Source: Roseiarcus sp963832305
Lineage (GTDB): Bacteria > Pseudomonadota > Alphaproteobacteria > Rhizobiales > Beijerinckiaceae
Assembly (NCBI GenBank): GCA_963832305.1
Contig: CAWHTU010000011.1
Coordinates: 75,961-139,960 of the forward strand
Length of the DNA stretch: 64,000 nt
Direction of reading: 5' to 3'
Positions 27,814 through 35,700 of the stretch are shown here, piece after piece. A model generated the notes under the pieces. It saw only the letters and a program-made list of their open reading frames with translations. It did not search any database and had not been told where the DNA came from. Position 1 is the first letter of the stretch, and the number at the start of each line of letters is the position of its first letter. A program made the translations under genes and the position numbers.

Positions 27814-28734
27814 CTACGGCTTCGCCGGCGCGGGCGGGCCGAGGGGCGGGAGGCTCTTGAGATAGACGGCGATCGCCTGGCGGTCGGACTCGGGCAACTG
27901 GGCGAGATTGCGCACCACGGCCGTCATGCCGGAGCCGAGGACGTCGCCCGAAGGGGTGAAGCCGCTGGTCAGGGCTTCCACGATGTCGGCGTTCGTCCAA
28001 TTGAGGAAGTCTCCGCCTCTCAGGTCGGCCGCCTTGCCGTGCCCGTCGGGCAAGGGCGCGCCCGCGAGCGCCCGACTCGCCTCCGTCTCGCCCAGAAAGC
28101 CGCGCGGGGTGTGACACTCGCCGCAATGGCCGGGGCCTTCGACGAGGTATCGGCCGCGGTTCCATTGTTCGCTTTGCGACGGGTCGGGGTGAAGGCCGGC
28201 GTTGTCGAAATAGAGCAGCTTCCACAGGCCCACGGCGCGGCGAATGGAGAACGGAAACGTGAGTTCGTTCACCGGCGCTTTGCCCGGAACCGCCGGCAAG
28301 GTGCGCAGGAACGCAATGAGATCGGCGACGTCGTTTGGCGTCATCCGCTGGTAGGAGGGGTAGGGGAAAGACGGGTAGAGGTTCTTTCCGTCGCGGGATA
28401 CGCCCGACAGCAGCGCGTTGGCGAGATCGACCGAACGCCAGCCGCCGATCCCATCGACCGGATCGCTCGAAATGTTCGGCGGGTAGAACGAACCGAACGG
28501 CGTCTTGAGTTCAAGGCCGCCGCCCAGCCGCAAAGGGTCGTCCTGGCCCTGCGATTTGTGGCAGGAGTCGCAGCCGCCGGCGAAGAAAACGAGCCGTCCA
28601 GCAACAGCGTCGCCGGCGAGGCCCAGCGCTTGCCATTCTGTCTCGCTGTAGCGAGGCTTGGGCGCAGAGAGCGCCCACGCCAGCGCGCCGCCGGCGACGG
28701 CCAGCAGCGCGAGGACGAGGGCGACCCGCTTCAT
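27814..28734 (-). CDS. Diheme c-type cytochrome
   Basis: An exported electron carrier of 306 residues with an N-terminal signal/anchor helix (VALVLALLAVAGGALAWAL). Two heme attachment sites are visible: CDSCH near residue 55 and CGECH near residue 205, each followed by cytochrome c helices and Met-containing loops. This matches the diheme subunit (AdhB/ThsA-like) that takes electrons from periplasmic dehydrogenases. Nineteen bases separate it from the cytochrome c' gene upstream on the same strand, so the two likely form an operon. A functional link with the PQQ-type protein 7 kb away is possible but not shown. Confidence 0.92.
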   Translation of the reverse strand: MKRVALVLALLAVAGGALAWALSAPKPRYSETEWQALGLAGDAVAGRLVFFAGGCDSCHKSQGQDDPLRLGGGLELKTPFGSFYPPNISSDPVDGIGGWRSVDLANALLSGVSRDGKNLYPSFPYPSYQRMTPNDVADLIAFLRTLPAVPGKAPVNELTFPFSIRRAVGLWKLLYFDNAGLHPDPSQSEQWNRGRYLVEGPGHCGECHTPRGFLGETEASRALAGAPLPDGHGKAADLRGGDFLNWTNADIVEALTSGFTPSGDVLGSGMTAVVRNLAQLPESDRQAIAVYLKSLPPLGPPAPAKP

Positions 28735-28753
28735 CCCCGCGCGAACTCAAGCC

Positions 28754-29191
28754 TCAGCCGCTCTTGGCCTTGTAGAGCTCGTGACACCCGCCGCAATTCT
28801 GGAACACCGCCGGAGCCAGTTTCTTGAAGCTCGCTTCATCGACGATGCCCGCCTGGGCGGCCTGGACATCTTTCGCGAATTTGGCGAATCGCGCGTCGAA
28901 ATCGGCCTTGTTCTGCCAGATCGCGGGCAGCGCCGCAGTGCCGCCCCCGGTCTGGCTGTTGTCCGGAAACAGCGCCGCCGATTTGGACGCGCCCTCATAG
29001 AGCGTTTTCAGCGAGTCCTGCACAGTCGCCAGATCGAACGGCGTGTTCCCCTTCGACATGTCGAACATCTTTTTCGCCGCCATGCCGTCGCTCTTCATGA
29101 GCGCTCGCCGCTGGGCGATCGGATCGGCGTCGGCCCAAACCGCGCCGACGCCGCAGGCCAAAGCTACTAATACAGTCACCAAGCGTTTCAT
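28754..29191 (-). CDS. Cytochrome c' / c-556 family protein
   Basis: A 145-residue secreted four-helix cytochrome. The signal peptide ends near GVGAVWA. The helices ADPIAQRRALMKSDGMAAKKM and LPAIWQNKADFDARF are typical, and the single heme site CGGCHELYK sits close to the C-terminus, the hallmark of cytochrome c' as opposed to class I cytochromes. Such proteins bind NO or act as small electron carriers. The gene comes first in the two-cytochrome operon. The 310 bases upstream, shared with the divergent SGNH gene, contain repeats described separately. Confidence 0.92.
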   Translation of the reverse strand: MKRLVTVLVALACGVGAVWADADPIAQRRALMKSDGMAAKKMFDMSKGNTPFDLATVQDSLKTLYEGASKSAALFPDNSQTGGGTAALPAIWQNKADFDARFAKFAKDVQAAQAGIVDEASFKKLAPAVFQNCGGCHELYKAKSG

Positions 29192-29357
29192 GACCCTCTC
29201 CCCACCAATTCATCGCTAAACACCGATCGCCGCGCATTTGTTCTCTGTGACTCGGCAATTTTCCGGGCGGGCGCCGTGCCCCGGCCGGGCGCGCTTGCCC
29301 CATGTGCGGTTTGAACTGTAGACTTTCAGGGCGCCGGAAACTATTCTCATTGTCTAA

Positions 29358-29403
29358 CACGTATCAAGTACGTGATTTGTTTGGCCGGCCATTGTTTGGC
29401 CGG
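29358..29403. promoter_or_regulatory. Inverted and direct repeats upstream of the SGNH-FkbH-MBOAT cassette
   Basis: CACGTA at 29358-29363 and TACGTG at 29369-29374 form a perfect inverted repeat around TCAAG. It is followed by two direct copies of GTTTGGCCGG at 29379-29388 and 29394-29403, 15 bases apart. They lie between the divergent cytochrome c' gene and the first SGNH gene and could be regulator binding sites; no known operator is recognised. Confidence 0.3.
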
Positions 29404-29516
29404 TAGGGTCTTAGCGCGCGCTTAGGCCTATCGCCCCACAAGGGGTGGCCGCGGGTCGTCCGTGAAAAATACCGTCCCGACCCGCTGCGGCAAGACCAAA
29501 TATGGAGAGGACTGCA

Positions 29517-30521
29517 TTGGACCTGCCGCTGGCGCCACCAACATTGGCCAAGAAGACCCGGGAAGGTCTGTTTTTCAACAGTTTCTCGATGTATATCTGC
29601 GTTCTGCTGGCCGTTTCTCTGGCTTCCTACGCAGTCTGGTTGCACACGCGCAGCATATTTGCGTGCTCGGCTCGGGGATATACATCAGACCGCTATCTCG
29701 CCTCGTGCAACGGCGGTAATTATGCTGATTATGAGCACGGCGCGTTCTGGTTCGAGTTGGAGCCTAGCGCGCTGGCGGCTGCTGCGAACGCCGACGTGCT
29801 GTTTCTCGGCAATAGCCGCCTTCAGGTCGCCTTCTCCGCCCCAGCGACAGCAGACTGGTTCGCGACTGCTGGGGCGAGCCATTACCTAATGGGGTTCGGC
29901 TATTATGAAAACGCCTTGTTCGAGGGTGAGCTTCTGCGCCGGATTCATCCCCGCGCGAGCGTCTATGTCATCAATATCAACGATTTTTTTGCTCGATCCG
30001 AATCTGTACCAATGTATACGATCTTACACGACCCAATGGCGCGCAACGGTTACCGCTGGAAACAGTTCTGGCAGCGTCTTCACGAGCCGATTTGCAAGAA
30101 ATTACCTATAATTTGCGGGTCGAAATATGTTATTTTCCGCTCGCGGGAAACCGGGACGTACTTCACAATCGGGAAGATGCTAAATAATACTACGCCTGTC
30201 AGTTTCGATCAATCCGTCAACCAAGCCATGGTTGACAGCAATGTGGCCGGGGCGATTGATTTCATGAAACGTTTTACCCAAGGAAAATGCGTGATCCTGA
30301 CGCTTGTCCCCTACAGTGGAACCGATATCGCTGACGCGAAAGCCATCGCTGCCGCTCTCGGCAAAAAACTCGTGACGCCCGACAACCTTGATGGCCTCAA
30401 GACCTCGGACGGGTACCACCTGGATCAGCAAAGCGCGCAGCGGTGGTCTGAGGCGTTTTTTGAGGTCGCGGGACCCGAAATTCGCTCCTGTATCGAAAGA
30501 AACCACGCGGCGGCTTCCTAA
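29517..30521 (+). CDS. Membrane-anchored SGNH/DltD-like protein, paralogue 1
   Basis: About 334 residues. One N-terminal membrane helix (MYICVLLAVSLASYAVWLH) anchors a periplasmic domain. FLGNSRLQVAFS supplies a candidate nucleophile Ser in a GxSx block I, and DGYHLD near the C-terminus gives the Asp-x-x-His of SGNH hydrolases, as in DltD and AlgJ/AlgX. The role is inferred: handling an acyl group moved across the membrane by the MBOAT protein of the same cluster. The TTG at 29517 is preferred to the ATG at 29502 because it aligns with the paralogue downstream and has AGAGGA upstream. Codon use is less GC-biased than in the housekeeping neighbours. Confidence 0.75.
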   Translation: MDLPLAPPTLAKKTREGLFFNSFSMYICVLLAVSLASYAVWLHTRSIFACSARGYTSDRYLASCNGGNYADYEHGAFWFELEPSALAAAANADVLFLGNSRLQVAFSAPATADWFATAGASHYLMGFGYYENALFEGELLRRIHPRASVYVININDFFARSESVPMYTILHDPMARNGYRWKQFWQRLHEPICKKLPIICGSKYVIFRSRETGTYFTIGKMLNNTTPVSFDQSVNQAMVDSNVAGAIDFMKRFTQGKCVILTLVPYSGTDIADAKAIAAALGKKLVTPDNLDGLKTSDGYHLDQQSAQRWSEAFFEVAGPEIRSCIERNHAAAS

Positions 30522-30777
30522 GCGGCCAGTCGCCGGTCTCATGCCGTGTTGGCTCCAGCTTGGACCGGATGTCCGCCGCTCGTCGCTGACCTGGCGCCCG
30601 ACGGCGTTCGGGAGTGGCGCTTGGGCTGTGGACTGGCCAGGCGCCGCACGTTATGTTACCCCTCAAATCCGGAACGGACCAAATTCGGTTTTAACCGGCG
30701 GCCAAGCGAGGAAGCGGGGCCGCGGTCTGCCCGTCAAAAAAACCGTCACCGTTGGCTGCTTGCGAGAGTGAAGAGGA

Positions 30778-31785
30778 TTGAATCCGCCTGTGACGCCACA
30801 CACGCTCGCCAAGTCCCGAGAAAGTCTATTTGCCACCCATTGGACCCTCTATATTTCTGTTGTACTGATAACGGCCCTCTTTTCCTACGCTGTATGGCTG
30901 AGGACGCGAAGCATTTTTGCCTGCCCGGCGGACGGGTATGGCGTCGATCGGTATATCGCTTACTGTGGTGGAGTGAATTATAGCGACTACGAGCATGGAG
31001 CGTTCTTGTTTGCCTTGGAGCCCACGCTCGACTACGCGAACAAGGCGGACGTGTTGTTTTTCGGCAATAGTCGAATGCAACAGGCGTTCTCCACGACTGC
31101 GACGGCTGATTGGTTTTCGGCTGCATCCGCGAGATATTACCTAATGGGGTTCGGCTACGGGGAGGGCATGACCTTCGCCGAGGTGCTTTTGCGCAAGATG
31201 GATCCCCGAGCGTCCGTTTACGTGATCAACGTGGATGATTTTTTTGATCCAAAGGTGTCCAGTCCGGGCAAGGTTGCGCTCTATGATCCAATGGCGCGAA
31301 GTCGATACGAGGGGAAGCGATTCTGGCAACGTGTCCAGCAGCGGGTGTGCAAGAGTTTTTCCGAGCTTTGCGGCTCCGCGACCGTTATTTTCCGTTCGCG
31401 CGAAACGGGCCGGTATGACATTAGAGGCATGCGAGACGGTTCTGACCCCATTTCTTTTGATGAAGCCGTCGCCCAGAATGAGATTGACCGCGACAAAGGG
31501 GCCGCAATAGATTTCCTGAAGCAGTTTACTCAAGGGAAATGTGTTATTCTAACCCTTGTACCTTACGTCGGAACAAAGATCGGCGACGCTAACGCTATTG
31601 CGGCAGCGCTTGGCACGAAGCTGGTGACGCCTGCGCTTCCCGAAGGGTTGAAGACGGGTGACGGAACCCACCTTGATAGGCCGAGTGCAGAGCGTTGGTC
31701 CCAGGCTTTCTTCCAGGCTGCCGGGCCTGAAATTCGGTCCTGCATCGAGAAACACGGCATGGCGGCTTCGTTAGCTACGCCCTGA
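30778..31785 (+). CDS. Membrane-anchored SGNH/DltD-like protein, paralogue 2
   Basis: A second copy of the preceding gene, similar over its whole length: TM helix (LYISVVLITALFSYAVWL), RSIFACPADGY, DYEHGAFLFALEP, block I FFGNSRMQQAFS, DPRASVYVINVDDFF, QFTQGKCVILTLVPY and the C-terminal DGTHLDRPSAERW. Both candidate catalytic motifs are kept, so neither copy looks dead. The TTG at 30778 aligns with paralogue 1, although AGAGGA touches it directly; the GTG at 30790 is an alternative. It ends 34 bases before the FkbH-like gene, so it is probably cotranscribed with it. The 256-base gap between the two copies has no other gene. Confidence 0.75.
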   Translation: MNPPVTPHTLAKSRESLFATHWTLYISVVLITALFSYAVWLRTRSIFACPADGYGVDRYIAYCGGVNYSDYEHGAFLFALEPTLDYANKADVLFFGNSRMQQAFSTTATADWFSAASARYYLMGFGYGEGMTFAEVLLRKMDPRASVYVINVDDFFDPKVSSPGKVALYDPMARSRYEGKRFWQRVQQRVCKSFSELCGSATVIFRSRETGRYDIRGMRDGSDPISFDEAVAQNEIDRDKGAAIDFLKQFTQGKCVILTLVPYVGTKIGDANAIAAALGTKLVTPALPEGLKTGDGTHLDRPSAERWSQAFFQAAGPEIRSCIEKHGMAASLATP

Positions 31786-31819
31786 TCCATCCCTTCGCTC
31801 AACCGGTCCGGTCCCTCCA

Positions 31820-33745
31820 ATGCAATCCGCTTCCCCACCGAGCCCGACAATGGACTGGCTGCCGATCGCGGGCGATTTCCGTGAGGATCTGCGCGGGGCG
31901 CTGGCTCGGCCGGCGCCGGAGGATCGTCTCGAGGATCTTGCCTCGCTCGCCGGCCGTCGGCTAGGATTTGTAGAGACGATCCAACTCGATCGCGCCCTGG
32001 CGCGCCTCGGGATCAAGGAAGCCCGCGGCTTCCAGCCGGTCCGGCTCGCCATCCTCGCCTCGTCGACCATCGATCATCTGGCGCCTGCGATCCGCGTGGC
32101 CGGTTTGCGGCGACGATTGCTGATCGACGTCCATGGCGGAATCTATGGCCAATATCGGCAGGATCTGCTCGATCCAGGGTCGGCCTTGCATCGTTTTCAG
32201 CCCCAGGCGGCGCTATTCTCGCTCACTGCCCGGGAGGCGATCTCCAGCGTGGCCCTCGCCGCGTCCGGCGCCGAAGTCGACGGCGCCATCGGGAGATTTG
32301 TCTCCGAACTCGCGTCGTTGTGGCGCAGGGCGCGCGAGATCGGCGGCGCGGCAGTTATCCAGCAGACCTTCATTGACGTGAGCGAGCCGCTGTTCGGCGG
32401 CTACGACCGCATGGTTCCCGGCGCGCCCACGACCCTGGTCGCCCGGCTCAACGACAAAGTATGCGAGGCGGCGGCGCGCGACGGCGTGCTCGTTCTGGAC
32501 GTTGCCCGCGCGAGCCAGAGGGATGGGATCGACGCCTGGTTCGACATCGGGCGCTGGCTGCAGGGCAAGCTGGAAATCGCGCCGCAGGCCGCGCCCCTTT
32601 ACGGCGATCTCGCCGCCCGTATTCTCGCTGCCCAGCGGGGGCTGTCGAAGAAATGTCTGGTGCTCGATCTTGACAACACGTTGTGGGGCGGCGTGATCGG
32701 CGACGACGGACTCGAGGGCATCGTTCTCGGCGAGGGCAGCGCGGCCGGCGAAGCGCATCTTGCCCTGCAACATTACGCCAGGCAGCTCAAGGAGCGGGGC
32801 GTCGTTCTGGCGGTGTGCTCGAAGAACGATATCAAGATCGCCGAGGCCGCGTTCCGCGATCACCCTGAAATGGCGCTGCGCCGCTCCGATTTCGCAGCCT
32901 TCCAGGCGAATTGGGACGACAAGGCGCAAAACCTCAGGGCAATCGCGGCGAAGCTCAACATCGGCGTCGACAGCCTGGTGTTCGTCGACGACAATCCGAT
33001 CGAGCGGGCGCGGGTGCGCCAGAGCCTGCCGATGGTCGCGGTGCCGGAGATGCCGGAGGATCCGGCGCATTATGTCCGCTGTCTGGCCGAAGCCGGCTAT
33101 TTCGAAGCAGTCGCTTTCACCGCAGAGGATCGCGCCCGCGCTGAAGCCTACGCCGCTAACGCTGAGCGCGAGGCCCTGCTGGGATCGGCGGAAAGCATGG
33201 ACGACTTCCTCCACGGGCTGTCGATGACCGCCGTTTACGGGCCGTTCACCGCCGTCGATCATGCCCGCGTCGTTCAGCTCATCAACAAGACCAACCAATT
33301 CAACACCACGACGCGCCGCTACGCCGGTGACGAGATCGCGCGGATCATGGAAGAGCCCGACGCCGTGACGCTGCAATTCCGGCTTCTGGACCGGGTGGGC
33401 GACAACGGGCTCGTCAGCACCATGATCCTGCGCCCGTCGCCCGACGACGACGAGACGCTCGAGATCGAGAACTGGGTGATGAGCTGCAGGGTGTTCGGCC
33501 GCGAACTCGAATTCGAGGCGATGAACATCGCGGTCGAAGCAGCGAGGGAGCGTGGCGCGCGGACGCTGGTCGCCGACTACCTTCCGACGCCCAAGAACGA
33601 CGTGATCAGCAAGCTCTATTCGAGCCTCGGCTTCACCCAGATCGCCGCCCAGACGCCAACCAATGGCGCGACGCGCTGGATCCTCGATCTCGCGCGGCTA
33701 TGTCGCCCGGAAGACCCACATCGTTGTGCAAGAGCAGCAGAATGA
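31820..33745 (+). CDS. FkbH-like HAD-IIIC protein (candidate glyceryl-ACP loading enzyme)
   Basis: A 641-residue three-part protein. The N-terminal 270 residues resemble the SGNH-like domain of FkbH proteins. A HAD domain of subfamily IIIC starts at KCLVLDLDNTLWGGVIGDDG (DxDxT nucleophile motif) and continues with AVCSKND and LVFVDDNPIERARV. The last 200 residues are GNAT-like (INKTNQFNTTTRRY, DNGLVSTMIL, WVMSCRVFGRELEFEA). FkbH-type enzymes take 1,3-bisphosphoglycerate, dephosphorylate it and load the glyceryl group on an acyl carrier protein. The overlapping downstream gene is exactly such a carrier (ATGA overlap), which supports this function here. Its substrate is inferred. Confidence 0.9.
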   Translation: MQSASPPSPTMDWLPIAGDFREDLRGALARPAPEDRLEDLASLAGRRLGFVETIQLDRALARLGIKEARGFQPVRLAILASSTIDHLAPAIRVAGLRRRLLIDVHGGIYGQYRQDLLDPGSALHRFQPQAALFSLTAREAISSVALAASGAEVDGAIGRFVSELASLWRRAREIGGAAVIQQTFIDVSEPLFGGYDRMVPGAPTTLVARLNDKVCEAAARDGVLVLDVARASQRDGIDAWFDIGRWLQGKLEIAPQAAPLYGDLAARILAAQRGLSKKCLVLDLDNTLWGGVIGDDGLEGIVLGEGSAAGEAHLALQHYARQLKERGVVLAVCSKNDIKIAEAAFRDHPEMALRRSDFAAFQANWDDKAQNLRAIAAKLNIGVDSLVFVDDNPIERARVRQSLPMVAVPEMPEDPAHYVRCLAEAGYFEAVAFTAEDRARAEAYAANAEREALLGSAESMDDFLHGLSMTAVYGPFTAVDHARVVQLINKTNQFNTTTRRYAGDEIARIMEEPDAVTLQFRLLDRVGDNGLVSTMILRPSPDDDETLEIENWVMSCRVFGRELEFEAMNIAVEAARERGARTLVADYLPTPKNDVISKLYSSLGFTQIAAQTPTNGATRWILDLARLCRPEDPHRCARAAE

Positions 33746-33984
33746 CCGATCAAGAGATACTGACCAAATTCACCCGCATTCTTCGCGACCTCCTGCTCGA
33801 CGACTCGATCGAGTTGACGATGGAAACCCGGCGTGAGGACGTCCCGAACTGGGATTCGTTCAATTACATCAATTTCATCGTGGCGGTCGAAATGGAGTTC
33901 GGGGTGAAGTTCAAGGTCGCCGATATCGAATCCTTCGCCAACGTCGGCGCGATCGTCAGAGAAACGACGAAGATGGTCGCTTGA
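33742..33984 (+). CDS. Acyl carrier protein
   Basis: An 80-residue acidic carrier protein. The phosphopantetheine serine is in VPNWDSFNYINFIVAVEMEF, with DSF in place of the more common DSL; helix III follows in FKVADIESFANVGAIV. The ATG at 33742 overlaps the FkbH-like stop (ATGA), so the two are translationally coupled and probably act together. It needs a phosphopantetheinyl transferase encoded elsewhere. Its expected partners are the FkbH-like loader upstream and the MBOAT acyltransferase that follows after 116 bases. Confidence 0.9.
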   Translation: MTDQEILTKFTRILRDLLLDDSIELTMETRREDVPNWDSFNYINFIVAVEMEFGVKFKVADIESFANVGAIVRETTKMVA

Positions 33985-34100
33985 CGTTGGCGGGAAAGGG
34001 CGCGAACGCGCGGCGGGCCGCGAACATCACACGAATTCGGCTGTCCAGCGCGCGTCGCTTCATCGAATTGTCGTCACGACATTGTCGGGATTAGGCGGCC

Positions 34101-35690
34101 ATGCTCTTCAATTCCCATGAGTTCCTGTTCGTATTTCTGCCGGCGACCCTGCTGGGATTCTATCTGCTCGGGCGCGTTTCCCGGCAGGCGGCGATTCTGT
34201 GGCTTATTCTGACGTCGCTAGTGTTCTACGGCTGGTGGCGGCCACTCAACATCCTCATCATCGGGCCATCGATCATCGTCAACTACCTGCTGGCGTCGTT
34301 CCTTTTGCGGTTGAGCGAGAGGGGTGAGCAGCCCCGGCTGTCGCGCGCGGTGTTGCTCGCCGGAATCCTGTTCAACGTCGCTTTCCTTGGATTTTTCAAA
34401 TACGCCGATTTCGTCTACGGCACGGTCAATGACCTCTTCGGCGCCAATCTCCTCCTGCTGCACGTCATTCTGCCGCTCGGGATTTCGTTCATCACCTTCC
34501 AGAAGATCGCTTTTCTGATCGACATTCAGGCCGGGCGGGTCAAAGCCTTCACGTTTCGCGAATATTGCACCTTCGTTCTCTTCTTCCCCCAGCTCATCGC
34601 CGGCCCGATCGTCCATTATCGCGAGATGATGCCGCAGTTTGCGACCGCTGCATGCCGCTTCGACAAGGAGAACTTTGCCGTCGGCCTTACGCTATTGTTC
34701 TTCGGCCTGTTCAAGAAGGGCGTGCTCGCCGACCACATCGCGCCGCTGATCACGCCGATTTATGAGCACTCGGCCGCCGGCGGCAAGACGCCCTTTCTGC
34801 TCGCGTGGATGGCGGCGGTCGGCTTCACGCTGCAAGTCTATTTTGATTTCTCTGGCTATACCGACATGGCGCTCGGACTCGGACGGTTCTTCGGCATCAA
34901 GCTGCCGCCGAATTTCAACTCGCCGCTTAAGGCGTCGAGCATTATCGATTTCTGGCTGCGCTGGCACATGACGCTGACGCGCTTTCTTACCGCATATATC
35001 TACAACCCAATGGTGCTATGGCTTACGAGACGACGGGCGGTGAAGGGACGGCCAGGATTTGGCGGCCGCAACCCGTCGCTCGGCGCTTTCCTATCGCTAC
35101 TGATGGTTCCGCTCCTCGCGACAATGTTCATATCGGGGCTTTGGCACGGGGCTGGATACGGATTCATCATTTGGGGCCTCATTCATGGCGTCTATCTCGT
35201 CGTCAATCATGGCTGGCGTGTGTACGCTGCGCATCGGTGGCGGGACCGAGCGGCCTATGCCCGGGTCATGAAGCCGGCGGGTTGGGCGCTGACCTTTGTT
35301 TCGGTTACGACCGCAATGATTTTCTTTCGCGCGACAACGGTGAGATCGGCGATTGACTTGGTGGGCGGGGTCTTCGGCCTGAACAGCGTCGCGCTGCCTC
35401 ACGACGTCGCCGCGATCGCGGCGACCTATGGCACGGATTTCACGCAGGCTGCGATGTGGGTCGCCATCCTGTTGTTCATCGCCCTCGTCTGTCCCAACAC
35501 CCTCGAGATTCTTGCCCCTTATGAGCCCGCTTTAGGTGTGAAGGCGAAGTCGACCGCGACGTTCTTTGGCGGGTTTCAAATTCCGGCCTGGGATCCCTCG
35601 CTGCCATGGGCGGTGGCGGTATCGGTCGTCGCCGCGGTCGCCATCTTTTCGACCGGCGGTCCGAGCGAGTTCCTCTACTGGCAATTCTAG
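34101..35690 (+). CDS. MBOAT-family membrane O-acyltransferase (AlgI/DltB-like)
   Basis: A 529-residue protein with about eleven to twelve membrane helices. The start MLFNSHEFLFVFLPATLLGFYLL is typical of AlgI-type MBOATs. Further signatures are GISFITFQKIAFLID, FFPQLIAGPIVHY, VYFDFSGYTDMALG, NFNSPLKASSIIDFWLRWHMTL and the catalytic-histidine segment ISGLWHGAGYGFIIWGLIHG. Such enzymes move acyl groups from a cytoplasmic donor across the inner membrane to a glycan, with an SGNH partner. Here the donor would be the ACP loaded by the FkbH-like protein. The acceptor polymer is unknown; ugd and the GT4 gene upstream make a surface polysaccharide likely. Confidence 0.93.
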   Translation: MLFNSHEFLFVFLPATLLGFYLLGRVSRQAAILWLILTSLVFYGWWRPLNILIIGPSIIVNYLLASFLLRLSERGEQPRLSRAVLLAGILFNVAFLGFFKYADFVYGTVNDLFGANLLLLHVILPLGISFITFQKIAFLIDIQAGRVKAFTFREYCTFVLFFPQLIAGPIVHYREMMPQFATAACRFDKENFAVGLTLLFFGLFKKGVLADHIAPLITPIYEHSAAGGKTPFLLAWMAAVGFTLQVYFDFSGYTDMALGLGRFFGIKLPPNFNSPLKASSIIDFWLRWHMTLTRFLTAYIYNPMVLWLTRRRAVKGRPGFGGRNPSLGAFLSLLMVPLLATMFISGLWHGAGYGFIIWGLIHGVYLVVNHGWRVYAAHRWRDRAAYARVMKPAGWALTFVSVTTAMIFFRATTVRSAIDLVGGVFGLNSVALPHDVAAIAATYGTDFTQAAMWVAILLFIALVCPNTLEILAPYEPALGVKAKSTATFFGGFQIPAWDPSLPWAVAVSVVAAVAIFSTGGPSEFLYWQF

Positions 35691-35700
35691 GGGCGGCGCT

